Origin: Zygnema cylindricum
Lineage: Eukaryota; Streptophyta; Zygnematophyceae; Zygnematales; Zygnemataceae
DNA length: 64,000 nt
Assembly: GCA_037447655.1 (NCBI GenBank)
Contig: JBBHKE010002856.1
Coordinates: 25,553 to 89,552 of the forward strand
Direction: 5' to 3'
Positions 34,379-46,274 of this stretch are shown piece after piece; within the stretch, counting starts at the first letter, position 1; each line of letters opens with the position of its first letter. Both the position numbers and the translations under genes were made by a program. The notes beneath the pieces are model-generated. The model worked only from the letters and a program-made list of their open reading frames with translations. It was not told the origin of the DNA and searched no databases.

Positions 34379-35517
34379 TATTGTTCCTTGGTCTAAAACA
34401 GACCGCGGAAAACACCCAAACTATTGCATCCTCAGCGATGAGTAATATAGTCCACCATAAATAATGACATTCAAACAAGACATGTATTTATTAACCTTGT
34501 GATACATCAAGAACTACACCTTTCGACTTACATAAGAATGATCTCAACACACATAAAAGAATACATAACACACGAACCAAATACACAAAGACCTTAACAT
34601 CTTCAATACACATGATATCTCCGAAAACGCTTATGTTATCTCAAAGCAACTAAGCTACACTAACAACCATGTTCCTTATCTACGTTTCCTACACTTGACA
34701 ACTCTAAAGAACTACATCTTAGGTCCCTACTTTCCTTAACACATTAATTTGTTCTACAAGGCTCTCATGAATATATACAATTGTATGACAAAACAATAAA
34801 AGAGATAAATGCGCATGTCTACCACAAGTCTAATTAATTTCCTAACAACCAATAAGATCACTGTGGGCGCACTACCGTACTGTCGGTTCCACTATCTGGT
34901 AAAATTAATCTAGAATACAATCTCTTGGACTTACGCTAAAAACTGTACAGTACTATTTTAACCACTACACCGTAAATCGTTATTAGCCTTATGTACGCTA
35001 TATCGGCACCCCAAAATTTTGACATTGATAACTTAAATAGAATAAAGCACACTATTTATGGACGTGGGCCATAATATGCCACGTCTTCTGGCACTAAATT
35101 AGAATGAATGACGCTATTTTTTTCTTTACACTAATAATTTCTATACGATAATAACGATTCAAGGTGTACTACGCACTACGACAGAGTGTACTTGGTGGTA
35201 AGTTTACCACCTACTTTTTCTACACAAATAAGGTATTTGTTCGCCAACCACTCCGTAAAATTCGCGTTGACTTTCAACCGTAACTTAGTGTTTCATTTAG
35301 TGCGCATGAAATTCATGTTCGCTTGGAATTCTTGTTACGTCAGTAAAATTCTTTCGTCGCTGGTCATCGCTACTCCAGCGACGAGATTATCTTCATCGCT
35401 GAGAGTCCATAGTTTTCAAAAACAATACCGAATACTCCCCGAATTTTCGTACACCCTGTAGTGTATTTATGGCTACACTAAAATTTGTGTTACGAAACTA
35501 AGTCTTACAAAACAATA
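34379..35517. repeat. LTR, left copy (about 1.14 kb)
   Basis: It matches the right LTR over both halves. It carries a short insert with CTACACCG termini at about 34966-35168. Confidence 0.8.
34966..35168. mobile_element. Tourist-like MITE inside the left LTR
   Basis: Inverted termini TACACCGTAAATCGTTATTA and TAATAACGATTCAAGGTGTA are flanked by CTA on both sides. It is related to the element at 44846-45389 and lies at the same LTR position as a longer element in the right LTR. Confidence 0.65.
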
Positions 35518-37804
35518 CTCCCCCGAAGACTTGGTTTCGTGTACCTGTGAGATACCCTATTCATATGCAGCTAACTGTCTGCCGCTCGTGTACCCGTGAG
35601 ATACCCCATTCCGTAAATCCATTCTAGACCACACTATAAGTATTAATTCAGTACCCAATAAAATGCAGGCACGCAAACTTAATTTTAAAAACAATACTCC
35701 CCCTAAAATTCAGTTTCTTGCACCTAAAATTCAATCTGGCCAAATGTCACTTCAAGATGTATCACTAGAAATGTTGGCGCTCCCAACTTTGAATGTTGTA
35801 CCTTCTGTACCAGTAAACCGTACTCCATACTTCTTTGTTTCAGACTAGCGACGAAACAGTATCGTCGCTGGTTCAGCAACGAGCCAATCTCGTAGCTATT
35901 TTTTTTTTTCACTCCTTTTCTATATTCTGACCTTTTTCCTTTCAAAATTTTTTGTTTCACTTTGAAGCTCTTCAATCGTCCTCTTGTATCTGTTCCGCTA
36001 TCCATCCTGTCAACTATCTCCTTGCAAACTGATAACCCACATTAGATTGTTAAAAAATGAATTCCTTTCGCGATTCGTGCTTCTTCACTTCCCCTTTCAA
36101 TTCCTCTTTCTCCGCCTGTTTCTGCAACGATTTCCCTGCCACATTTTGTTGCTCTTTCCCAACCACTTCAAGCACCACTTATCTACCATTCCCCTCCACC
36201 TTCACTGATGGATCTCCCTTAGTTCAGTCGGTTGTTCTTAAAGACCACATAATAAAATTCAGCCTATTAACCAATTTCCAAACCTTAACAATTTTTTATT
36301 TTCTTAAGGCAATCTCCTAAAGATAATCTCCTATCAAGTAAGGCTGGTAAACTTTATAGTCAGTTAGTATTCAACCACTCCTCGACTTTTGTGAAAACTT
36401 TATCGACCGCTTCCCAATTTCTATAAATTCCTACAGATTTTAATGTTGTCCTCTAATTGCTCCCCCTACGTAGTAAACGCCAAACTACTGTTTCACTAAC
36501 GCTTTAAGATTTGTAATTCAAATAACCGATCTAGGCTCAAATTTACCACTCAGCCATGCTATCAATTCCCCTTCTCTAAACCATTTTCTTTAGACAGTTG
36601 CAGCATCTTCTCTCCTCCATGAATTTGCTTCATTCGATGTATTTCACCCTCTTTACTACACCACTGCTTTCGCTGCCTCCTTCATACTCTCTAATTTTTC
36701 ATAAAATACTTCTTCATACAACATGTTATCACATTTTAGTAAACAATTGGTAAAATTCTGCAAATTCTTCTAAATTTTTGTTCCTATTTTGATCATTACT
36801 CCTTGAAGTACTCTGATTTCTAACCAATGTCTGTAACCACTTTTAATATTTTAAATTAACCATCTGATGTCTAACATTAACAGCTGAAAAATCCAACTTT
36901 GTATCTAAATATAAATATATGCCCATTTAGGTTCTCAAAATTATACCACAATTACCAAATTCCAAAAATAATTACTTTAATCTTCATCTCTTTCCTACAA
37001 AAACTTAATTTAAAAACATCTGAACCAATGTTCACTAATCTTTCCTTATTGAAATGATCCTTATTCAAACTGTAACAAATTTTGAATCCGTAAATCATCT
37101 TGAGGTTTTTTTTTTTTTTTTTCTTATCTTTTTACCACCAACTGCCACCGAGTGCTATCACATAACTTCTCGTATCACAAGCATTGTAATAAACCGTGTC
37201 TTCATATTTTTCAAATATATTTACAACGTAACCTCCACTTTGCTCCGAACGCTCGTTGATTCGTCTCTCCTTAAAACAGTCACGTGTATTCTATCATGGT
37301 CGTCAATAATATCTCCCCCGTGGTTCATCAATAAAGTTTCCCATAAAATCTGCAAACATTTTCAAACATTTTCTCATAGCTCCCTTCAAATGTCAAATAT
37401 CGTATCTCTCCAAAAAATATCAAATCCCCACAATCTGAATCTCTCACAGGTTCACATAATTTTCTCCCCCAAATTACTATTCGCCCTCTAGTTTGTCTTC
37501 TTCACATTAAAATCAACGATCCACCAATAGTATTTCACAAACTAGTCAACTTTGACTCATATGCACTTTGTCATCGACAACCACTTATTACTACAAACAA
37601 GGCTCACTTAGAGCACACACTTAACACTTAGCCACACGTGTCTGCAAAGAACACTCACTTAAGAGCATTCACTTAACACTCAGCCACACATGGCTGCTTA
37701 TAATACTCACTTAGAGCATTCACTTAACACAACCACACATGGTTGTAAATAATGTCACTTTAGAGCATTCACTTAACACTATTATTACTCAACCTGACGT
37801 AAAT
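35518..37804 (-). mobile_element. internal region of the LTR element, decayed
   Basis: No long frame survives. On the minus strand near 36640-36600 a broken zinc-knuckle-like stretch (WCSKEGEIH) hints at a copia-type gag read right to left. No reverse transcriptase or integrase motif can be read. Near 37620-37780 a 60-70 bp unit (GAGCATTCACTTAACAC) is repeated about four times. Confidence 0.4.
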
Positions 37805-39358
37805 AGTTGTTCCTTGGTCTAAAACAGACCGCGGAAAACACCCAAACTATTGCATCCTCAGCGATGAGTAATATAGTCCACCATAAATAATGACATTCAA
37901 ACAAGACATGTACTTATTAACCTTGTGATACATCAAGAACTACACCTTTCGACTTAGATAAGAATGATCTCAACACACATAAAAGAATACATAACACACG
38001 AACCAAATACACAAAGCACTTAACATCTTCAATACACATGATATCTCCGAAAACGCTTATGTTATCTCAAAGCAACTAAGCTACACTAACAACCATGTTC
38101 CTTATCTACGTTTCCTACACTTGACAACTCTAAAGAACTACATCTTAGGTCCCTACTTTCTTTAACACATTAATTTGTTCTACAAGGCTCTCATGAATAT
38201 ATACAATTGTGAGCCACCTACATATGACAAAACAACAAAAGAGATAAATGCGCATGTCTACCACAAGTCTAATTAATTTCTTAACTGCCAATAAGATCAC
38301 TGTGGGCGCACCATCGTACTGTCGGTTCCACTATCTGGTACAATTAATCTATAGTACAATCTCGTGTACTTACGCTAAAAACTGTACAATACTATTTTAA
38401 GCTCTACACCGCGAATCGTAGTTGGAGTAATGAAAAAATTAGAGTAAAAAAACCAAAAAAAAACAATTAGAGTAATTGACGCTAATTTATGTGATAGAGC
38501 TTTTTCAACTATGAAGTTTACTCTAATTTATTTAGTAAATCTGTATTGGGTTATGTCGGCGATAATTATGTGCGCGATAATTATGAACACTAAATTACGT
38601 AGATGTACAAAATGTGTCAGTCTGGTAAAGTATTGACGTCATTATGACGCTAATAATATTTGTTGCATTGAATGTTAGTTAATGTTCACACTGACGACGA
38701 TGTTGTCGACGGACGAGATTTATGCGAACGGCTTTATTTCGATGTGATTGATTTTTTTGTTTAGTGCGATTTCACGTGCGATCGCGATTCTATTAACTCA
38801 TTTTTTGTACCTTTATACTTATAAAAGTACAGTTTTGCACGGTCAAACGTCGTCCGTACTCCACACTATTTAAATATAACCTCTATTATATTTTTTTACG
38901 CTATTTAAATCTCACCTAAATTAGAATAATGAAAAAATTAGAATCGATTACTCTATTTGATGTGATAAAGTCGAAATTTCGAGCGACCGAATTAGAGTAA
39001 TTTACTCTAATTACGATTCGCGGTGTACTACGCACTGCGACAGAGTGTACTTACTTTTTCTACACCAATAAGGTATTTGTTCGCCGACCACTCTGTAAAA
39101 TTCGCGTTGACTTTCAACCGTAACTTAGTGTTTCATTTAGTGCGCATGAAATTCATGTCCGCGTTGAATTCTTGTTACGTCAGTAAAATTCTTTCGTTGC
39201 TGGTCATCGCTACTCCAGCGACGAGATCATCTTCATCGCTGAGAGTCCATAGTTTTCAAGAACAATGCCGAATACTCCTCGAATTTTCGTACACCCTGTA
39301 GTGTATTTATGGCTACACTAAATTTTGTGTATACGAAACTAAGTCTTACAAAACAATA
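37805..39358. repeat. LTR, right copy (about 1.55 kb)
   Basis: It is the same LTR as at 34.4 kb but longer, because its internal TIR element (38405-39027) is about 620 bp instead of about 200 bp. Confidence 0.8.
38405..39027. mobile_element. TIR element inside the right LTR
   Basis: The termini TACACCGCGAATCGTAGTTG and ...ACGATTCGCGGTGTA are inverted, and CTA flanks both ends. The interior is rich in GAGTAATTGA / TTACTCTAATT and has no coding frame. Confidence 0.65.
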
Positions 39359-41269
39359 TAATAGAGTATTATTTAGCCACCCGCAAAGTTTGAGCCTATG
39401 TACTCATTAACATTTGTTTTTTGTAATGATATAAAGCACTATATGTTTGGTTGTGCAACTTGTTTCGCCCGGCATCATAACTAATGCATCTAAAACCATA
39501 ACAAAAGCATTTTTTTATGCGCAACGTAGTAAATGGACACCTTCCTCAACTATAGTTGGGAAAAAAAACAAGTAGGTTTATGAATAACACGCGACAAACA
39601 AAAGAGTAAACCGATTGGTGTTGGAGGGAAGCTTAGCTGGGAAAAATTGGTTAGGAACAGTGAAGTTTCAGCCCATACAAAATAAAAGGCAAAGTTAGTC
39701 ATGACTTTCAACGAGAAACCTCTGGCTTGGGAAAAAAAAAAGAAATCAATTTCGAGTAGAGAGCACAAGCACAAGGAAACATTTTGTTGATTAAAGACCA
39801 CTGATGTTAGAGCAGGATAACAATGACATTACAAACAAAATTTATAAAACATTAGGGAGGTGATCTTTTAGATGCACCAATATAGGTGTAAGTTGTGCAA
39901 TGATTACCTATTATGGCAAAACACCCCACATCCTCATCATGCAAAGACACCACATCAACAAGTTATTACCTAGCTTACATAAATTTATTGGAAAATGATG
40001 ACATATACACCCTTGTACGCCTTTGGGGCAATAAAATCACATGTTTTTGCCAAAAGTAATCCTATAACTTGTGTCAATTGTTAAGGAATTATTTCATAAG
40101 CCACTTTAAACAACCAACATAAATCCTTTTGGATAAATGTAGATGGTTTATAAGAATAAAGGGTTCGAATGTCTTTAACTGTTATTTTTTTTATGGCTCA
40201 AATGATCTTTCTACGCGAGAGATTTCGCCACATTGTCAACGGTGCAGCAAATAATGCAAATATTACTGAACGTCGAATAGCAGAAACAAAAAGGGGAATC
40301 ACTTGGTTTTTTTTTTTTGTTGAAGGAGATTCGCAATTCGCACGTAAACAAAAATGAAATGGCGATTTTATTCCAAATGCACGAATAACACCATAATAAC
40401 AAAACTTGACGAAAATTGAAAGAAAATGTGCCGTACTGCTTATATTAGTGATATCTTTTGTCGTTGGAAGGTTGAGTGAGAATCTACAAGTTTTTTAGAT
40501 AACTTCTTAAAAATAATCCATATTACAATGGTGGTTCTGGCTTTGGGTATATTAGGTGATAATGGATAAAATAGGAGGAGGGACACAACAAAAGGGTGTT
40601 GTGTCTCGTGAAGAAGGGATTTGGGTGATGCAAGGACAATATAATTGACATGTGGGAAGCCGAAGGTGGATGGTTTAAGGTTTGGATTGAAAGGAAAATC
40701 ATTCGTTTTGAAGGGGAGGGATTTAGGCGTGGATTGTTACAAAGGTTTTGGATATATACCTTTGGTTATAATGACATCTGTATTTCCCCCCATTTCGTAA
40801 AATGTAAGGGAACATGCCGGCGGGAAGAGTCATATAACCTCCTTGGTTTTTTCCTAACACCCTCTCTATTTCATTCTTTTGTTTTCTATCCGCTATTTGT
40901 GCGCGGAAGAACAAAAGGTACAATTCCATAATGTGTTACCTTTTTTATGACCAGGAAATAAACAATGAAAAAAACTACAATTTTGTGATACGTGTTTTCG
41001 ACCAATGACTACAACTGTTGTATTAGAGCAGACAACTAATATTTGTTTGTTATTGATTTGATGGAATCATAGCGCATTGATCTTAAAAAAAATGACGGGA
41101 TTTGTTTTTGAATTATATATAAAAAACATGTCATTTTGACCATTATCCCGAACAAGTTTTTCTCTGATTTACAAATTGAAAATGAGGCTACTTACGTCAC
41201 TAAGGGTGAAGTTCTATCAGGCGAAAAGTGGCTTAGGGTGTGTCCCCATGTAACCAAAACTTTGAAACG

Positions 41270-41690
41270 TTACTTTGGATTTTAGCGCCGATTTTACGGT
41301 GTACTTTTCAAAGTGTGCCTATGTCAATCGTTACTTGTGCGTTCATTACTTCGAATATGTGACAATTGTAGACGCGCGTACAACTTGTGACAATTTACGA
41401 CGACTACGAAACTTCTGACGATTGGTGACGCCAACAAAAAAAGTGACGATTATAGACTACTAGTTTTTTGTGACATTGTGCGTATTTAGGATTTTATGAC
41501 ATTGTGACGTCATGCTCACGTGTGACAACGTCGACGTCACTGATTCAAGAACTTTTCGCCATGGTTTCCCGATTTCGTTTTTTTGACTTTTCTCACTTGA
41601 ATTGCCATAAAAATATACCTTGAAACTATCAAAAGAATTATTTTTGAAATATCTTTCATTCTATACCAATATTGTTGTGTCTCATTCTAA
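41270..41690. repeat. repeat family X, intact copy
   Basis: The GTGACAATTGTAGACG-rich stretch, the GACATTGTGACGTCATGCTCACG block and GCCATGGTTTCCC recur in the same order at about 44690-44860 plus 45390-45640. There a TIR element splits them. Confidence 0.65.
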
Positions 41691-41989
41691 AAGTGAGAGA
41701 TAAAAGCGATAGTGTGAGAGGGAGAGGGGAGTGGCGACAAGGGCTTAAAATATTGCAAAAGACCCATTAATAAAACTGGAGGTCCGAGACCCCTGCAAAT
41801 TTTTTTACGTACATGTGCGTGACGGGCAGGGAGAAAAATAGCGAGTACTCTCCCTCGTTCTAAATTTTTTACGGTCGTGTGGCGCGTGCGTGGATCGTTT
41901 TTCATTCGTTGTTCGATTGAAACTTTAACTGAAATCACTGGAGGGTGATTTTCGATGAATTTTTTTGATGGGCTGGTTTCTATTGCCCG

Positions 41990-42370
41990 GGAGTCGAAAA
42001 AAGCAAAACGCCAAAATACGTTCACATGACGACAAACATGGAGTACATTCGAAGTATCGAATTGACGTTCACTGTACTGTGGTAAAAGTGATTTTTTTCG
42101 TACGACTGAATTTTAGGCCAAAACGACAGAAAAAGGTCGATACTTTAATGCATGGGGATACCCCCTTACATAAGACGACAAAAGTGGAGCACATTCGAAG
42201 TATCAAGATGACGCTCATTGTACCTTGTTAAAATGTTTTTTTTCGTACGGTGAACGATTTTTTCGTTGGGGATTGAATTTTGGAAGAAAACGACAAATAA
42301 ACCACGATACTAAACACGTGGACACATACCCTAATGGAGTCCGACAAACCGGGTACTTGAAATCCCCTCC
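41990..42370. repeat. tandem repeat, about 146-bp unit
   Basis: ACATTCGAAGTATC, followed by GACG(T/C)TCA(C/T)TGTAC and TTTTTTTCGTACG, occurs at 42045 and again at 42191. A third decayed unit follows to about 42360. It is non-coding. Confidence 0.65.
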
Positions 42371-42946
42371 TAAAATTGAATAAAAAAAATCAATAACCTA
42401 AAAACAGGAAATAGCGCGGCAAACCACGAGCGTCAAAGTACGGCAACCAAAAGAATTTTAAGTTTTAACATAATATTCTCTGAAAAGATTTTTTGAAGAT
42501 TTGTATCTTCCTCGTCAAATTCACATGGTCATGACAACGTGTAGACGAGTCAATAGCAATCCTCGTGGCGCTCGATTTACCTATCCACGTGGCGAAATTG
42601 TATACGATCTGCACTGTAGCTTATGATGACAGCATGTACGGCCGGATGGAGCGATTGCCTCGAAAATACTCAAGCAAACAAAGTCGAACGGTTCAAATGT
42701 TTATTCCAATTTTTACTTTTTTATAGATCTGCCTGTGAAAATGATTTTCAAAAAAACATAAAAAAACTGTACCAAATACTTCCAAGCATTAACGGATTCC
42801 AAGGAAACAACTCAACATTTTGTCTTTTTCCCCGATGGAAGGTCAGTCCTACAAACGACAAATTTCTCCGGCTACGCCGCCTATTATTTCAATATGTATA
42901 TATTTTTATTTTGGTACAGGGGACAAAAACGCTTATCTTATACATA

Positions 42947-43926
42947 GTTCAAAAGTAGGTGTCCGTACGCCCATACAATATGCCTATTGTACGCAAAACA
43001 TACAATATGCCCTTAAGACCCATATTGTATTAGCCTCAAAATGAAGTAAAAAAGGAACAGGGTTGAGTTGCACATCGATCGATAGAGAATTTAACGACAT
43101 GTCTAAATTTTGAAAAAAAATAGGAGAAAAAAAAAATTTCTGTGAGTTTTGAGGGACTTTTAATTTAAACCGTCAAATTTGTGCGATCGGACGGTCGTTG
43201 ATCAAAGTAGGTGATTTAAGAAGATCACATGAAAAGCCCATAACACAACTTACGAAAGGACAATCTGTCATATTAGCGCCTGCAATCTTAAGGGCTACAC
43301 TAAATAAAGCCTCAAATTGACCAATCAGGCAGTATGGGACGATAAAAAAAAAAATTACCACACTGCCAAAAAAAATACCAAAACCTACGGACCAACCCTG
43401 TTGGCGTTCACACGGTCGAAACGCGGCTGTCAGAAGAACATGTGTGAACGGGATTTTTTACGACATGGTTTTTTTCCCTTTTTAGAACGCACATTCTCAT
43501 GCGTCCGCGGTTACTAAAAATAATTTATTGTACTTTTTAACTTAAAAAGATACATTTATGTACGGTCTGACACTGACCGTACACCACTCTATTTAAGAGA
43601 CAACGTACTTTCATTTTTTACGTTACTTGGAAAATAGCCTTAGTTAGAGTAATGAAAAATATAGAAAAAACTCACCATTTTAGATTTTTCCCGGTTTTTT
43701 TTTCCCGTTTTTTTTCCCACGAAATGTCATCCTACGCCGTGTCAGTTCGCTAAAAAATTCCGTCCGGCGACGTGCGTTGTACTTTGATCTTACGTTAGAT
43801 TCGGACGTTCGTACAGGAGTGTGCATGACGCACACACATACAGTATGCCTACGTTGCGCGAGTTTTGTGCAAAGTTTTGTGCGCCTACCAAAGGCCTACC
43901 ATAAAAAAGCCTACTTTAAAACTATG
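42947..43926. mobile_element. Mutator-like non-autonomous element, about 1 kb
   Basis: It begins GTTCAAAAGTAGGT and ends with the inverse (AAAGCCTACTTTAAAAC). The subterminal GCCCATACAATATGCCTATT block and the AAAGGCCTACCATAAAA end are shared with the small element at 47879-48171. The flanking duplication could not be fixed, because both flanks are ATCTTATA-rich. It carries no transposase frame. Confidence 0.55.
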
Positions 43927-44689
43927 ATCTTATATAGTTTGTCAACTGAAACTTCATGGACTTTTGTCACAAATTTTCTGGTAATCTTCAAAGAATCTTT
44001 GACAACAAACTGTGACCACATATTTGTACCAGCGAAGATAAAAAGTGACTCGTACGACGTATTGAATAAAATTTGTGGGGGCGGACGAAACTTAAGATTT
44101 TTAGAGCGTACAAAAATGTTAGAATGGTTAGCGGATGGCAACAAAAGCGTGAAATAATATCCTCCGTCAAAGATTTTCTTGTGGCTTTCGGTGGCCTCTC
44201 ATCCTCCTTGATGGAAGGCACATGTCATGCGCGACGTGTACCCATCTGGTCACGCGGTCGTCGTGGATGATTGTTAACTTTTCCACGAGGCACGATGTTA
44301 TACGTTCAAGCGCTTAAAATTGACCTATTCCAGGTCACTTGTTGCGAACTGAAAGTGTTAGATGATGGCGTATCCGATTGTGTATCCGACGGTCCACATT
44401 TACGCCCATAAACGTGGAGAATCAAATCCCTCATTCAGTAGGCTTGTTTTTCTGATATCATTTTTTTTTTGGTATGGAACTGTACGAAAACGTACGACTT
44501 TCAGTAAATAATGGCATTTTTCCCCTAATGGAACCTTACCCTTATACACAATTACAGCAAGTACAACCTAATTGTACTAAGGTTGTTTGTCTTATGATCA
44601 TAATATGTAATGGAAAAAACAAACATAAGGTAATTTCGCAGGTAACCGAAACTTTAGTCTTATAACTTTGTTTTTAGCGAAGATTCTCC

Positions 44690-45640
44690 GTACTACTTTC
44701 AAAGCATTCGTATGTAAAAAAATGAAGTCGCTACTTTAGATTGTGACGGATGTAGACGTTGGTGTAATTTGTGACGATTGTAGACGACTACAAAACTCGC
44801 GACAATTCATGACGTTTACAAAATAGCAATGGTTGTAGACGTCTACACCGTGAATCGTTATTAGTGTCAAAGTCACTAATTTGGGTTCTTAAAATTTTGA
44901 TTTTTTTCCTCAAATAGTATACATGATTTTAATTTTTCCTTGACGTTAATTAAGGTACTATACAAAGTAGCGTAAAGAATGAAAGTATAATATGATATAA
45001 ATAGTGTGGTGTACGGTCGATTTCAGACCGTACATAAATGTACCTTTTCAAGTGAAAATTTACAAAAAAATGAATAAAACCAGACGCGCACGCATAGGAA
45101 CGTGCGCTAAAAAAAACGGGTTTAGTCTGACACGTAAATTAGTATAGCATGTACGGATATTTTAAATTCGCGACGGCGTACGATTTCAAATATTTTGTAC
45201 GGATACATATATTAATGTATATAATACTACGGCGAATATTCGATTTTTGCTGTTCTAAAATTAGCATAAAAGCCGAAATTAGAATATACCTTTTTTTTGT
45301 AAAATTTCAAATTCTTAATTAGCATCAATTACGGTAAATTTTCTTCAACACTGTTTAAACTTTGACATTAATAACGATTCGCAGTGTAGCTACTTGTGAC
45401 ATTGTAGATGTTTAGGGTTTATGACATTTTGACATCACGCTCAAATTATGACAGGGTCGACGTCACAAATTCTAAAATTTCCGCCATGGTTTCCCAAATT
45501 TGATTTTTAGTATTTTCTCACTCTACCTACCATCAAAATACACCCAAACATAGTAAAAAAAACCGTTATTAGAGATCTCATTTTCATTTGATACCATTAT
45601 TGACGTTTTTCATTGCAAGAATTGTGAGATAGACGCGGTA
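44690..45640. repeat. repeat family X, copy interrupted by a TIR element
   Basis: The left part (GTGACGATTGTAGACGACTAC) and right part (TTGTGACATTGTAGATGTTT, CGACGTCAC, CGCCATGGTTTCCC) line up with 41270-41690 once 44846-45389 is removed. Confidence 0.6.
44846..45389. mobile_element. Tourist/Harbinger-like TIR element
   Basis: CTACACCGTGAATCGTTATT with AGTGTCAAAG at the left end is answered by CTTTGACATTAATAACGATT with CGCAGTGTAG at the right end, a 30-bp inverted repeat. CTA on both sides (44843-44845 and 45390-45392) is a 3-bp target duplication. The family X copy at 41270-41690 gives the empty-site context (GACTACTAG). No coding frame. Confidence 0.75.
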
Positions 45641-45948
45641 GTGGGAGAGAGAAAGAGAGAGAAGCGCTTTCATGAACTTCGCTTTTGCGAAACGACGTCC
45701 GTTGGTCGAGACTCCCTCCACGGCAGAGGTCGCAAAAGTCAAAAAAAATCATACCCGAAACCGACCTGTTTTTTTTTTTTCAAAATCTGAGTAACCGACG
45801 CCCGACCGAGTTTTGTCACGCTCCAAAATTGTTAACCGTTAACCGACCGTCGTTTACGAAAAAAAAAATTAACCGACCGTGCCCGCCCGTAACCTGAAAA
45901 GTACAAAATTAATCAATGTACGACGGAATAAGCCAATAATTACGATTT

Positions 45949-46116
45949 GTCGCGTTCCCTAAGATTTGCGAAATGAATAGTGTACTACTGTGTCAGATTT
46001 GCGACGCTTTGTCGCGTTGCCTAAGATTTGCGAAATGAATATTGTACTACCGTGTCAGATTTGAGACGTTTTGTCGCGTTCTCTAAGATTTTCGAAATAA
46101 ATAGCTTACTACAGTA
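45949..46116. repeat. 62-bp tandem repeat abutting the assembly gap
   Basis: The motif TTTGTCGCGTT, then CTAAGATTTGCGAAATGAAT, then GTACTAC-GTGTCAGATTTG recurs at 45947, 46009 and 46071, and the last copy runs into the Ns. The array is probably longer than assembled. Confidence 0.85.
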
Positions 46117-46126
46117 NNNNNNNNNN
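46117..46126. other. assembly gap (10 N)
   Basis: Ten N characters form the only gap in the window. The true length is unknown. Confidence 1.
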
Positions 46127-46138
46127 AATAATGTGTAT

Positions 46139-46162
46139 ACGGTTTACGGTTTACGGTTTATT
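46139..46162. repeat. three TTTACGG heptamers just after the gap
   Basis: ACGGTTTACGGTTTACGGTT is a 7-bp repeat one base away from the plant telomere repeat TTTAGGG. It is very short, and a telomeric origin is only a possibility. Confidence 0.6.
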
Positions 46163-46274
46163 TTCTCTTTGTTTTAAATAACATGCATTTTGTAAATTGA
46201 CCAGTAGTGTACAACTTTACGATTTAAAGGTTAAAGAAAGATTTGAAACACGAACTGTAGGGTATTTTTTGCTG

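Larger units (their letters stand above)
34379..39358. mobile_element. LTR retrotransposon inserted in copy A
   Basis: Two long direct repeats (34379-35517 and 37805-39358) begin TTGTTCCTTGGTC and end AAAACAATA. They enclose about 2.3 kb. Flanks read GAACTATATAATA on the left and TAATAGAGTATTATT on the right, giving an apparent 5-bp target duplication TAATA. The uninterrupted site is in copy B at about 48604 (GAACCATACAATAGAGTATT). Confidence 0.82.
32036..41203. repeat. duplicated segment, copy A (split by an LTR element)
   Basis: From CACCTCGGCTCTCTCCTTTG near 32036 to CTACTTACGTCACTAAG near 41200 this matches 46275-50480 in the same order and orientation, apart from the 5-kb LTR insertion at 34.4-39.4 kb and a block at about 32815-33125 that copy B lacks. 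The two ends share only TTCACC-like bases as a possible inverted terminus, so I cannot say whether the unit is itself a transposon. I found no coding capacity. Confidence 0.85.

Noticed and set aside
35186-39301. Paired 90-residue frames in both LTRs
   Set aside because: They are LTR sequence with no gag/pol motif. The frames correspond only because the LTRs are copies.
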